Shown: positions 17,392 through 25,048 of the stretch, in pieces
Position numbering within the stretch: the stretch's first letter is position 1
How the letters are laid out: every line of letters begins with the position of its first letter
IMG/VR virus record: IMGVR_UViG_3300012964_000012
Span: 1 to 51,290 of that record
From: a virus
Direction: 5' to 3' (one strand)
Length of the DNA stretch: 51,290 nucleotides
Program-made: the position numbers and the translations under genes
Notes under the pieces: generated by a model
Seen by the model: only the letters and a program-made list of their open reading frames with translations
The model's database searches: none
Told to the model about the DNA's origin: nothing

Positions 17392-17615
17392 GGCGTCTCC
17401 TCGTCGTCTCCATCATCGCCTTCATCGTCGTATGCGACGGCTTCTACAAGAGCTAGATGGAGTTCATCTGCACGCTTGCCGGCTTCCCGGAGATACGCCA
17501 GATGAACATGCCCTTCCTCGAGCTGACCTTGTAGGTACCCCAAGTAGTAGCAGAATGCACCCGCAATCATACATGCTACTACAGAAATTACGTCCGTCGT
17601 GGTCACTTCGACCAT
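17388..17615 (-). CDS. Small membrane protein with coiled coil, i-spanin candidate
   Basis: A 75-aa protein from the ATG at 17615 (a TTG lies two codons upstream). A membrane helix (ISVVACMIAGAFCYYLGYL) is followed by a helical stretch (LREAGKRADELHLALVEAV) and a very acidic end (DDEGDDGDDEE). Its stop overlaps the lipoprotein start by ATGA. N-terminal membrane helix plus coil fits an i-spanin; it is short for that family, so the call is tentative. Confidence 0.55.
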   Translation of the reverse strand: MVEVTTTDVISVVACMIAGAFCYYLGYLQGQLEEGHVHLAYLREAGKRADELHLALVEAVAYDDEGDDGDDEETP

Positions 17616-17761
17616 CCACAAAGATTACCGAAGCGAGTCGCTCGTTCCCGAGCCTCGCCCCAACTGATCATCTTTCCCGCGCTACGCGCACGCCAATAGG
17701 CATTCTTGGTGGCGCGATCGATGAGCTTATGATACTTTGACTTGGGTCCTCGCGTTCGCAT
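17603..17761 (-). CDS. Small basic protein, 52 aa
   Basis: The ATG at 17761 has an excellent ribosome site (AAGGAGAT) 6 nt upstream. The product is very basic (MRTRGPKSKYHKLIDRATKN, AYWRARSAGK), suggesting nucleic-acid binding. It lies between the sigma factor gene and the candidate spanin gene, overlapping the latter by 13 nt. Not recognised. Confidence 0.6.
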   Translation of the reverse strand: MRTRGPKSKYHKLIDRATKNAYWRARSAGKMISWGEARERATRFGNLCGWSK

Positions 17762-17788
17762 GTTTATCTCCTTGTACAGGAGACAATC

Positions 17789-18412
17789 TCACATCAGCGG
17801 CTGCGCGTCAACATCTTTCTGCACGATTTCTACCGGCTCGGAAGTTCCTCCCAGCTTTTGCTCGGTAACATGATTCGCATCCACGATACCGTACTCGCTT
17901 GCCGCGTACCCCCGCAACTTCTTTTTGAGGGTATCTCGATTGCGCTGAAGTCGTGAATAGACGGCTGTTGGAGGAATTGCCATCTCCGCAGCGATCTCCT
18001 TGGCGGTCTGTTCCTGCACTGCGTAGCGGATCATGACCTCACGATTGCTGGGGTCCAACTGCCCGACTGCTTCGGATACCTCATCCCCTAAACTAGTGTC
18101 GACTATGGGGTATTCTCCCTTTTCGAACACTGCCTGCACGATATCTGCATGATGGTCTGCACGACACTTTGCTCGGAACTTATCCTTGCGGTACTGTGCA
18201 AAGTGGGTGTTGGTGACGATTAACATCAACCAACTCTTGACAGCATTTTCGCTTTCAGGTACGAATCTAGACCAGGCCCCCAATGCTCGAACCATGGCAT
18301 CTTGTACCAGATCCAGCCCTCGCTGCCTATTCCCGGTCAGCCGGCGTGCTAGCCGCAGGGCAGCGTCGTAGTGGGGGAGACAATGTTCTTCGAACGCATA
18401 TCCATTACTCAT
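17789..18412 (-). CDS. ECF-type RNA polymerase sigma factor
   Basis: A 207-aa protein with two sigma-70 family regions. Residues about 8-85 look like region 2 (HYDAALRLARRLTGNRQRGL, DLVQDAMVRALGAWSRF, then SWLMLIVTNTHFAQYRK). Residues about 112-170 look like region 4, a helix-turn-helix (LDPSNREVMIRYAVQEQTA, KEIAAEMAIPPTAVYSRLQR). There is no region 1 or 3, so it is of the ECF group. It would redirect host RNA polymerase to phage promoters, probably late ones, since its neighbours are lysis genes. No anti-sigma gene is evident. Start ATG preceded by TTGAGG. Confidence 0.85.
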   Translation of the reverse strand: MSNGYAFEEHCLPHYDAALRLARRLTGNRQRGLDLVQDAMVRALGAWSRFVPESENAVKSWLMLIVTNTHFAQYRKDKFRAKCRADHHADIVQAVFEKGEYPIVDTSLGDEVSEAVGQLDPSNREVMIRYAVQEQTAKEIAAEMAIPPTAVYSRLQRNRDTLKKKLRGYAASEYGIVDANHVTEQKLGGTSEPVEIVQKDVDAQPLM

Positions 18413-18424
18413 TAAACCTCAATA

Positions 18425-19222
18425 TTATTCCCAACATAGGGCAGCGAATGTGCGTATTCCTACAGCTCCATCCGCATCCAGCCCATGCTGGCGCTGATAT
18501 TTACTAACAGATTCTATCATAACATCATCGAATGTGCCAGGCGAGCCCTCGGCCATTTTTAGTTTTTTCTGCCCTAGGCGTCTTCTGAATTCCGATGCAG
18601 ACATAGTGTGTTTTCGCGTATTGCATTCTGCGCAAGCAGGATACAGATTAGCCGGCCAGTTCGTGCCACCACGAGCCAGCGGTACAGCGTGATCTAGGTG
18701 CTCGAACGGGGTTTCTTTGCAATAAGCACACATACCGCCATAATATTCTATTCTGGCGTTAATCTGTGTGGCTGTAGCATGCCCTCGCGCATTCTTCGAT
18801 CTCTCCTCATATTCTAGTCGTAATTCCCTCACTCTGCCGGGGTTATTTTTACGCCATTGTCTAACCACCTCTTTTCTACTATCTTTGTCCTTCGCATATC
18901 TCCTACGTTCATATTCCTTATGTTTTTCAGGGTTTTTGTTGCGATGTTGTCTGGCCTGTATCCTGAACTTATCCGGATCAGCCTCAAAGCGCTTTTTCCG
19001 TTGGTCTCTATACCTATCTGGGTTCTTTGCCCGACGTTTCCGTGCCTGTGACTGCTTAGCTTGTCTGGTTGCAGCATAGCGTGAACGCTCATATTTGCTC
19101 GCTGCCTCGCGGTCATTGTCACGCCTAGCTTTATTATACCTGCGATGAGCATCCTTACAGGCTATACAGCGACAGCCTCCGGTATACCCACTATTGGTGC
19201 CGCACGCTCTCATAGCCAGCAC
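18425..19222 (-). CDS. HNH endonuclease fused to a displaced endolysin C-terminus
   Basis: A 265-aa protein. The N-terminus (CGTNSGYTGGCRCIACKDAH) is a zinc-binding start, followed by a long Arg/Lys-rich DNA-binding region. The HNH core lies at about residues 165-210 (MCAYCKETPFEHLDHAVPL, then ACAECNTRKH). The last ~47 residues do not belong to HNH proteins: MAEGSPGTFDD...VGIRTFAALCW closely matches the C-terminal peptidoglycan-binding end of the adjacent endolysin (MAEGSPGLFDT...VGIGTFSHLCW). The start overlaps the endolysin stop by 13 nt. I infer a homing endonuclease that invaded the 3' end of the endolysin gene, supplied a replacement end and captured the old one. Confidence 0.8.
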   Translation of the reverse strand: MLAMRACGTNSGYTGGCRCIACKDAHRRYNKARRDNDREAASKYERSRYAATRQAKQSQARKRRAKNPDRYRDQRKKRFEADPDKFRIQARQHRNKNPEKHKEYERRRYAKDKDSRKEVVRQWRKNNPGRVRELRLEYEERSKNARGHATATQINARIEYYGGMCAYCKETPFEHLDHAVPLARGGTNWPANLYPACAECNTRKHTMSASEFRRRLGQKKLKMAEGSPGTFDDVMIESVSKYQRQHGLDADGAVGIRTFAALCWE

Positions 19223-20055
19223 AGGTGCGAGAATGTACCTATACCTACACTACCGTCTATCTGGGTATTTATCTTGTTCTGGAACTCTTTAACGGCTTCT
19301 GCTGTTGCCGTATCAAATAGCCCTGGGGATCCTTCAGCCATGGCTAGTTTACGCTGGATCCAGCTAACAAAAGCCCCACGACAACCAACAGATTGTGTGT
19401 TAAAGCGGTTCACATCTACTGTACTGCTAAAACCCTTAAAATTAAGGGCATCACCCTGGTACTGCTGGATAGCCCACCAGCTAAATGGTGGTGGGATCGG
19501 CGGCTCCTTGGGTACTACTTTGTCCACCGACTGTCGCGCCTTGAGTCGGTACGCCGACTTTATCCAGGGGATGCAGTCAGATAGTTCAGCAGGAAGCTTG
19601 TTCTGCAAGTCCTCCCAGACAACTCGCTTGCTCGTGTAAATCATAGGGGCAGTGCCATACTCTTTACGCAATGCTCCAACAGCAGTCATGAGCCAGTTGA
19701 TGACATCGGTCAGTTTCATGCCGGTAGTTGCGATTCCATTGCCAGGAAACTCTATATCGAGAGTAGGCGGCAGATCGACGCCAGGAACAATGCCACCAGC
19801 ATTCTTCATCGCCCGTATGAAGGTGGCTACTTGCGCCTCCGGCGATGCGGCTTTAGGTGTGATGACCGGGAACATGTAAGCTCCCCGGACAATGTTAGCG
19901 GCTTTTATTGCCTCCCAATCCCGTTTGCATGTAGCATCCGGATAGGTATGGTAAGACCCTCGCAAAATCGCGAAAGTCAGCCCAGCAGCCTTCGCCTTAG
20001 AGAGGTCGGGGCTCTTATTTGAGTCCACAGCCGCGTAGTCTATTCCTATTTGCAT
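19210..20055 (-). CDS. Endolysin: GH25-like muramidase with C-terminal peptidoglycan-binding domain
   Basis: A 281-aa protein. The GH25-like barrel spans residues 2-215: IGIDYAAVD with D6, FAILRGSYHTYPD and the acidic pair in TLDIEFPG (D100, E102), then WAIQQYQGDA and VDVNRFN at the end of the barrel. Residues about 228-281 form a peptidoglycan-binding-type helical domain ending in LCWL. It should cleave the glycan backbone of peptidoglycan. No signal peptide, so release needs a holin. The end of the gene was probably exchanged by the HNH gene that follows. Confidence 0.85.
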   Translation of the reverse strand: MQIGIDYAAVDSNKSPDLSKAKAAGLTFAILRGSYHTYPDATCKRDWEAIKAANIVRGAYMFPVITPKAASPEAQVATFIRAMKNAGGIVPGVDLPPTLDIEFPGNGIATTGMKLTDVINWLMTAVGALRKEYGTAPMIYTSKRVVWEDLQNKLPAELSDCIPWIKSAYRLKARQSVDKVVPKEPPIPPPFSWWAIQQYQGDALNFKGFSSTVDVNRFNTQSVGCRGAFVSWIQRKLAMAEGSPGLFDTATAEAVKEFQNKINTQIDGSVGIGTFSHLCWL

Positions 20056-20071
20056 TTTACCACGTAGTCCT

Positions 20072-20266
20072 TTAGCCAGAGATGAGATTCGACAAGTCCA
20101 TCACCATAAGTAGTATCGGGTCACCTGATTCGGGGCAGGCACACCAATGCGTCCACACGAGACCGTTTGCCTCTGGTGGTGCGAAGGGTATCCAGAACTT
20201 GGTAAAATACAGGTCGTAATGATCTTTCTGGCAACGAGCGCAGTTAGCGATCCTTCTAATCAGCAT
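20072..20266 (-). CDS. Small zinc-ribbon-like protein, 64 aa
   Basis: The ATG at 20266 overlaps the stop of the dCMP deaminase gene by a few bases. Two cysteine pairs (CARC near residue 9 and CAC near 42) flank a tryptophan-rich middle (FTKFWIPFAPPEANG), suggesting a small zinc ribbon. Longer upstream extensions would lie inside the deaminase gene and are rejected. Function unknown. Confidence 0.6.
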   Translation of the reverse strand: MLIRRIANCARCQKDHYDLYFTKFWIPFAPPEANGLVWTHWCACPESGDPILLMVMDLSNLISG

Positions 20267-20679
20267 ATTTCCATTAGTTGTACTCGCGCTTCTGTGAACA
20301 TCTGTGCGGCTAGTTTTTGGTCTTCTGCCCAGCGCGGGTTTACTTCGGAAGGACAGATTACGGTCGTGATGCCAGCCTGAATGATAAGTGCTGCACAGGC
20401 AGAACACGGGTGTAGTGTGCAGTATAGTGTACAACCGAGTAATGACCCATTAGCATTCAAAATTGCATTGGGTTCGGCATGTACAATGTACTTGTATTTC
20501 AAGGCACGATCTTCGTAACGTTCGACACAATCATCCACACCCCGAGGAAAGCCGTTGAAGCCGATCCCACGAATTATCTTGCGATCGTCTACGACCACTG
20601 CGCCTACCTTAGTGCTTGGATCTTTGGACCACGATGCCACTAATTCTGCCATCTGCTCGAAGCGTTGATGCCAATTCAT
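20260..20679 (-). CDS. dCMP deaminase
   Basis: A 139-aa protein of the cytidine/deoxycytidylate deaminase fold. The zinc site is complete: H67-A-E69 in VHAEPNAIL and P91-C92-x-x-C95 in HPCSAC. DPSTKVGAVVVDD and GFNGFPRGVDD are typical of dCMP deaminases. It converts dCMP to dUMP, the substrate of the ThyX encoded about 2 kb upstream in the same operon. Confidence 0.9.
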   Translation of the reverse strand: MNWHQRFEQMAELVASWSKDPSTKVGAVVVDDRKIIRGIGFNGFPRGVDDCVERYEDRALKYKYIVHAEPNAILNANGSLLGCTLYCTLHPCSACAALIIQAGITTVICPSEVNPRWAEDQKLAAQMFTEARVQLMEIC

Positions 20680-21065
20680 TGCTGGACCTCCTGGCGCCCG
20701 CTACGTAAGGTAACAAAACGGTTATCTTTTGGAATGAACTCTTGCCATGTGGCTGCCCATGGTCCCCGAAAAGATAATACCCATGTAGTACCCTCGCTGA
20801 CCACACGATGGAATGTATCTCGCGTGGTCACTACGGGACGTAGGCTAGGGCCGTAGGTCCTGGTTCGACCGTCGAGCATGTGTTCCACAACCTTGCCTCG
20901 GAGTACCCATGAAACACAGTCGAAGGCGTGTGAGTGGTACTCATCCCGACTGCCGTCCTCGAACTTTAGTAATACTGCGCTAAACAGTGACTTGATCTCT
21001 GCTAGCCAGTACCCGGTGACTGTGGATTTAGGTCCACCGTCTTTGCCTGCCTTAAATAGCTTCAT
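20676..21065 (-). CDS. Cupin-like protein
   Basis: A 129-aa protein, overlapped by ATGA at both ends. HSHAFDCVSWVLRGKVVEHM then TFHRVVSEGTTWVLSFRG gives the two histidine-containing strands of a small cupin barrel (H46, H48 and a later H). Phages carry such proteins in nucleotide blocks; substrate unknown. Confidence 0.6.
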   Translation of the reverse strand: MKLFKAGKDGGPKSTVTGYWLAEIKSLFSAVLLKFEDGSRDEYHSHAFDCVSWVLRGKVVEHMLDGRTRTYGPSLRPVVTTRDTFHRVVSEGTTWVLSFRGPWAATWQEFIPKDNRFVTLRSGRQEVQQ

Positions 21066-21607
21066 CTCTGCACCTTGTCCATGGTGTACGAGAGTCTCGG
21101 CTCCGCACAGCCTGTCCCGTAGATATACCTGAAACCCAGGACTTCGCGGATGCCATAAGATCCAAGCTCGATACCACCGACTTTGCTGACAATATCGAAG
21201 GCTTGTGGGCCGGTCTGCACGACAGAGGTGTCCAGGTATCCTTCAAAAAAGTTATTGGCGCACTCGATCATTTCATGGAGCTGGCTAGGGACCACACCGT
21301 AGGTGACGATTAGTTCCACTTTCATGAAATACGGTCGGTGCAGTTCATCGTAGTCTTCGATGCGAAAACACGGAGTTATACACATCGCCCTGGGTAGTCG
21401 CTCACCGCCAAGTAGCATCTGGAGAAAACTCTGTTCCCCCGATGCTACCATATAGCGGTCTTCTGGCAATATCAGGATATCTGGAGCCCCTGGCGGCTTT
21501 GTGGCGTAGTACGCCTGCCTGCCTACGTACCAAGGTGCATCCTTGCGATATTCGTAGCCGTAACTCCCATAGTGGGATAGTGCCTCGCTGATGTGATCGT
21601 AGTTCAC
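21062..21607 (-). CDS. Minimal class II aminoacyl-tRNA-synthetase-like protein
   Basis: A 181-aa protein, GTG start in a GTGA overlap. It carries the core of class II synthetase catalytic domains: SGEQSFLQMLLGGERLPRA, a motif 2-like CFRIEDYDELHRPYFMKVEL (R82, E84), then IELGSYGIRE and a motif 3-like YGTGCAEPRLS (R171). These contact ATP and the aminoacyl-adenylate in true synthetases. No anticodon-binding domain is present and it is much shorter than any full synthetase. It could be a tRNA-charging fragment, an amide ligase of the AsnA/PoxA type, or a non-catalytic paralogue. Confidence 0.65.
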   Translation of the reverse strand: MNYDHISEALSHYGSYGYEYRKDAPWYVGRQAYYATKPPGAPDILILPEDRYMVASGEQSFLQMLLGGERLPRAMCITPCFRIEDYDELHRPYFMKVELIVTYGVVPSQLHEMIECANNFFEGYLDTSVVQTGPQAFDIVSKVGGIELGSYGIREVLGFRYIYGTGCAEPRLSYTMDKVQR

Positions 21608-21858
21608 TTACGGTCTCCTGTCTGGAAGGCTCGTTCGGTGATTTCAGCCATGCAATACAGATCTCCCCATGTCATGCCGGGATAATACTTACGCAGATAG
21701 CCCGTAACCGCCCCCACTACATCCGCCAGTTCCATAAGTGCCATTAGGCGGCAGCCCTGGGCCTCAGAGTCCCTAAGTTCAAGTACCTCCTCTAGTATTT
21801 TAGAGGACTCCCCAAATGTTCCCTTCGGGATTTCTGTCAAGTGATAACCGCCGCTCAT
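21604..21858 (-). CDS. MazG-like nucleotide pyrophosphohydrolase
   Basis: An 84-aa all-helical protein with GESSKILEEVLELRDSEAQG and MELADVVGAVTGYLRKY, the E-x-x-E and D metal-binding pattern of MazG/dUTPase-like all-alpha NTP pyrophosphatases. It probably removes non-canonical or excess nucleotides, or lowers host alarmone. In-frame ATGA overlap with the kinase gene. Confidence 0.75.
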   Translation of the reverse strand: MSGGYHLTEIPKGTFGESSKILEEVLELRDSEAQGCRLMALMELADVVGAVTGYLRKYYPGMTWGDLYCMAEITERAFQTGDRK

Positions 21859-22415
21859 CGAATCTTACCCAAACAGCACTGTGCTGCGGCTTGCTCGACG
21901 GCGCGATGCAGTATATCTAAACCCCATTCGGGTACATCTAGTTTCAACGAATATGGGCACCGCTTCCATTCCGATTCGGATTGGTGGGTAGCATCAGCAG
22001 TGCTTGGATTCTTGGGGTTCTCGACCCTCCAGACGTATCCCGGATTACGCATCACGGCTTTGGCCTCGTTAACGAAACGCACATCACTAATTACAGCGAT
22101 CAGTGGCCTTTCTTCGGCGATCTGATCTAGGATTGTCTTCCACCAGATATCTGGACCGAATACCCGTCTCACACCCTCCGTACCAATGTGCTGCATAAAC
22201 CATCGTGGAGAATATCCGTAGCGTTCATCTACAGCTTCCTTGCTTTCGGTAGCTCCCCAAAGCTGTTCATCAGTAAACCCGAGCCCGTGTTTCAAGATTT
22301 CCTTGAGGGGGTTAGCAAAGGCATATTCCTTGGCCCCATAGTGCTCGACTAAGTACTTGGCACACTCTCCCTTACCTGAACCTGCTGGCCCTAGGAGCCC
22401 TATAACGATGGTCAT
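21855..22415 (-). CDS. Deoxynucleoside monophosphate kinase
   Basis: A 186-aa P-loop kinase: GLLGPAGSGKGECA at the N-terminus (Walker A), then FANPLKEILKHGLGF and RWFMQHIGTEGVR, which resemble the phage T4-type dNMP kinase family, and VISDVRFVNEA as the Walker B-like strand. It would phosphorylate dNMPs, feeding the dNTP pool with the deaminase, ThyX and reductase. Confidence 0.85.
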   Translation of the reverse strand: MTIVIGLLGPAGSGKGECAKYLVEHYGAKEYAFANPLKEILKHGLGFTDEQLWGATESKEAVDERYGYSPRWFMQHIGTEGVRRVFGPDIWWKTILDQIAEERPLIAVISDVRFVNEAKAVMRNPGYVWRVENPKNPSTADATHQSESEWKRCPYSLKLDVPEWGLDILHRAVEQAAAQCCLGKIR

Positions 22416-22732
22416 TTCTTGGCACCCTTGGTGATTTCACTAAGCATTGCGAGCAATTCTTTGCGACCGTCTTCGGTCTGGAATAGCTTAACGAGATAGC
22501 GGATACTATCCGACGTAGGCTTACTTGGTGCAGGCTCTGGCTTCCTAGCATCCAGTAACTCGACCACTTTCTTGGCTACCTTCTCCACATCAGCATCTGT
22601 TAGACCGGATAGATGCCAGTATCCGGCATCCAGGTTTACCTTAATTGGCTGGTACGTGTTGGGGAACGGTTTATACGCCGGGACACAGGTGCACGGGAAA
22701 TTGTGGCACAGGTTACACGGAATCCAGGTCAT
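22412..22732 (-). CDS. Hypothetical protein with N-terminal cysteine cluster
   Basis: A 106-aa protein; ATG at 22732 chosen for its ATGA overlap with thyX. It starts MTWIPCNLCHNFPCTC, a likely zinc-binding knuckle, followed by a helical region (DADVEKVAKKVVELLDA) and a C-terminal helix. Not recognised. Confidence 0.6.
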   Translation of the reverse strand: MTWIPCNLCHNFPCTCVPAYKPFPNTYQPIKVNLDAGYWHLSGLTDADVEKVAKKVVELLDARKPEPAPSKPTSDSIRYLVKLFQTEDGRKELLAMLSEITKGAKK

Positions 22733-23409
22733 AGCTCTACTCCTCGGCTCTTTGCCCACGAGGCAATGATTGTTGGGTACATGTCCTTGACCAGATCTAC
22801 CATAGCTCGTGCGTAGACCTGTACCTCCCACTGAGCATGCGGGTCGGTGCGCAATCCTACCAGATGTAGGAAGTTATGCATATCCATCCGACTATACCAT
22901 TCTGTATAGGTACTTACCGGCAATACCGTGCGAGCCAGTTCAGGCGCAAGTCCTGCCGCTAGCAATCCTTCATATGCGTCGAAAGCCTGATTACAGGCGT
23001 GGCGCATGATCGTGGCACACTCTTCCGGACAATCCACAAGTTCCTGTGACGATCCCTGCTTATTGTTCTCGGCCTTCTTCTGCATGCGATCATTTGCAGG
23101 TATGTAGAACTCCCGTGCCGCCTGTACATAGCGGTACGAAATTTCATTAATTGATTGCATCCTGTGGCGCACTAACTGCCTGGCCACGAAGATTGGCAGC
23201 TTTACGTAGAACAGTAGCTGGATAAACTCCAGAGGAGTCGTGTGCTTATTCCTGACCAGATAATCTGTCAGTCTCGCATCTTCCTCTGGAGTGCGTTCTT
23301 TCTTATTCCTGAAGGAAGTTCGCGCTGTTCGCGCTGGAGTGCGATCGTCTCCCATGTGATCCACAAGAGCAACATACCCGTGGTCCAGACATTGAATTTC
23401 CCTGGTCAT
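22729..23409 (-). CDS. thyX: FAD-dependent thymidylate synthase
   Basis: A 226-aa protein carrying the ThyX signature R81-H-R-x-x-S-x-N-E-x-S-x-R-Y (RHRMQSINEISYRY), preceded by HTTPLEFIQLLFYVKLPIFV and followed near the C-terminus by RTVLPVSTYTEW, with LRTDPHAQWE. It methylates dUMP to dTMP with FAD and methylenetetrahydrofolate. It lies in an unbroken chain of overlapping nucleotide-metabolism genes. Confidence 0.95.
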   Translation of the reverse strand: MTREIQCLDHGYVALVDHMGDDRTPARTARTSFRNKKERTPEEDARLTDYLVRNKHTTPLEFIQLLFYVKLPIFVARQLVRHRMQSINEISYRYVQAAREFYIPANDRMQKKAENNKQGSSQELVDCPEECATIMRHACNQAFDAYEGLLAAGLAPELARTVLPVSTYTEWYSRMDMHNFLHLVGLRTDPHAQWEVQVYARAMVDLVKDMYPTIIASWAKSRGVEL

Positions 23410-23927
23410 ATCACATCCTCTAACTCCTGAGCCGCCCGGATCAGTCTGGCAGCCAGTACCATTGCCTCTCGGGGAGTCATCGTGTAATCATCCAGCGGAT
23501 TCCCTGTGACCATATGTACAGTTAGTTCCTTCGGGTCCTTCTTCAAGTCGAACGAGACGTAGGCATCGCTTTCGATACCTAGCACGTAGTCAAGTTCCTC
23601 TACAGGCACGCCCATGTTTGGGATTACCGATACAGCGCGGTCATCCCAGAGTTCTCTCATGCTGCCACATTTATGTGCTTGCACTGGCAGTACGGCACCG
23701 ATGTGCTTTCTGCACCAGTCCTGTATCATAACAGTCTGTATCCCGCGATCTATGTACTCAGGTGCCACACGTGCGGTTAGGATACGCACCTCTTCGCCAT
23801 TCATCAACCAGCCACGAACACGTTCTACCATGTTTGGGATAGGTTCCCCGATGGTACGTACACCTTCCCCTGGCGTGTGATATGCCAACGTCCGATCGAG
23901 ATCGACGCCTATATAACCTCTACTCAT
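23406..23927 (-). CDS. HAD-family phosphatase
   Basis: A 173-aa protein, ATG at 23927 overlapping the previous stop. GVDLDRTLAY is HAD motif I (DxD), VRILTARV is motif II (T), and ELWDDRAVSV is the motif III/IV acidic pair; KCGSMREL supplies the lysine. Resembles small phage HAD proteins near dNMP kinases; probably a nucleotide or polynucleotide phosphatase. Confidence 0.75.
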   Translation of the reverse strand: MSRGYIGVDLDRTLAYHTPGEGVRTIGEPIPNMVERVRGWLMNGEEVRILTARVAPEYIDRGIQTVMIQDWCRKHIGAVLPVQAHKCGSMRELWDDRAVSVIPNMGVPVEELDYVLGIESDAYVSFDLKKDPKELTVHMVTGNPLDDYTMTPREAMVLAARLIRAAQELEDVI

Positions 23928-24402
23928 TCTCACTCCTTGCTGCCTTGATCCCAAGCGGATCTAGTTCTTGAAACCATAACTGTTTACGTTCTGCCAAATG
24001 TGGCTGTACTTTACGTGCTGCTCTAGGCCCGTCGTGGTGCCAGCCAACAGGGTGACTCATTCGTTCAAACTTCCAGCCGGCAGCCTTGAGGGAGGTTCCA
24101 GGCTCCTCTTTGAGGATGTAGGTTTGTATCCGCAGAAAGCCTAGTGCTTTTCCGGCCCTGGAGGCTGCCCCGTACAAATATGAGCAGGCATTCGGAGTCC
24201 CGTCAGTACACATTCTTGTGACTTCAAGCCAGTCGTACTGATGTTGTCCGCCAACAGGTCTGCCTACAATAACAACGCCGACCAGTTTCCCTTCTACATC
24301 TGCGCCCAGACTAAATCTGTGCCCCTGAATCTTTTTGGGATGACGATGCAGTTGTTCCACAAAAGCATTCGCCTCCTTCAATTCTACGTGCCTTAATTTC
24401 AT
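23920..24402 (-). CDS. GNAT-like acetyltransferase (XF1762-like)
   Basis: A 160-aa protein from the ATG at 24402 (a TTG at 24426 is an alternative; neither has a strong ribosome site). The pattern VEQLHRHPKKIQGHRFSLGA, VVIVGRPV, EVTRMCTDGTPNACSYLYGA and LGFLRIQTYILKEEPG fits a phage and prophage family related to GNAT acetyltransferases. The substrate is unknown; such proteins are suspected to modify nucleobases or proteins. Confidence 0.65.
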   Translation of the reverse strand: MKLRHVELKEANAFVEQLHRHPKKIQGHRFSLGADVEGKLVGVVIVGRPVGGQHQYDWLEVTRMCTDGTPNACSYLYGAASRAGKALGFLRIQTYILKEEPGTSLKAAGWKFERMSHPVGWHHDGPRAARKVQPHLAERKQLWFQELDPLGIKAARSENE

Positions 24403-24475
24403 TGGAGCGATGCCTAGTTGTCGCAACTAGCTGGTGCGTTGGGCGCACGGTCTCTTCCGACGCTATCGCAAGACA
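24403..24475. other. Intergenic gap with two hairpins
   Basis: In this tight operon, a 73-nt gap holds two inverted repeats: CTAGTTG-TCG-CAACTAG (24414-24430) and GTGCG-TTGGG-CGCAC (24433-24447). No T-run follows on either strand, so they are not typical intrinsic terminators. They may stabilise or process the mRNA between the oligoribonuclease-like gene and the GNAT gene. Confidence 0.45.
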
Positions 24476-25048
24476 CTAGACCAGCGCCCCCAGCATGCGA
24501 GAGTAGTACCGAGCCGTCTCCAGCGAGACCTCGATATCTGCCATCGCACGATGCTTAGCATTTTCGGCACCGTTACCGGCCGGTCTGTTCTTATAGACCT
24601 CGGGCCAGAAACCCTTGGCTAACTCGTTGATAGACGTCACATCGAGGTTCCGATAATGAAGTCGCTTGGTTACACCAGGCATATGTACATCTAGGAACGC
24701 CCGATCAAACGATACCGTGGAGCCTGCCAAGACAGGGGGGTCTTTTTTGCTTAGAATAGGGCAATGTGTTTCGATGAAGGTCGTTAGTAGCGTCTCCGCA
24801 GACTCTCCGTCCTTGGAGTTTACCGGGAGATTGCTTCGTAGCGACTCCATCCAGAGTCCGTTGCCGTAGTGCATATCCCTAACGACCTGGTGCATGCGGA
24901 CGTACTCGTGGTGACGAGCGGCATCGGTCACACACTCCATGCGTGCAATTTCTCTTAGCTGATCATCGGTGATGATGCAGGCAACCTCTAGGATTTTCTC
25001 GGAGGTTGGCGCCAGGCCGGTAGTTTCTATATCTATAAAGCAACGCAT
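24476..25048 (-). CDS. Oligoribonuclease-like 3'-5' exonuclease (DEDDh)
   Basis: A 190-aa protein; the ATG at 25048 has AGGAAAGG upstream. DEDDh residues are visible: D6 and E8 in FIDIETTGL, an Asp in AGSTVSFDRAFL and the terminal H/D pair in KHRAMADIEVS. YRNLDVTSINELAKGFWPEV is typical of oligoribonucleases. It would degrade short RNA or DNA fragments to recycle nucleotides. The HNH gene upstream overlaps its start by 16 nt. Confidence 0.85.
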   Translation of the reverse strand: MRCFIDIETTGLAPTSEKILEVACIITDDQLREIARMECVTDAARHHEYVRMHQVVRDMHYGNGLWMESLRSNLPVNSKDGESAETLLTTFIETHCPILSKKDPPVLAGSTVSFDRAFLDVHMPGVTKRLHYRNLDVTSINELAKGFWPEVYKNRPAGNGAENAKHRAMADIEVSLETARYYSRMLGALV

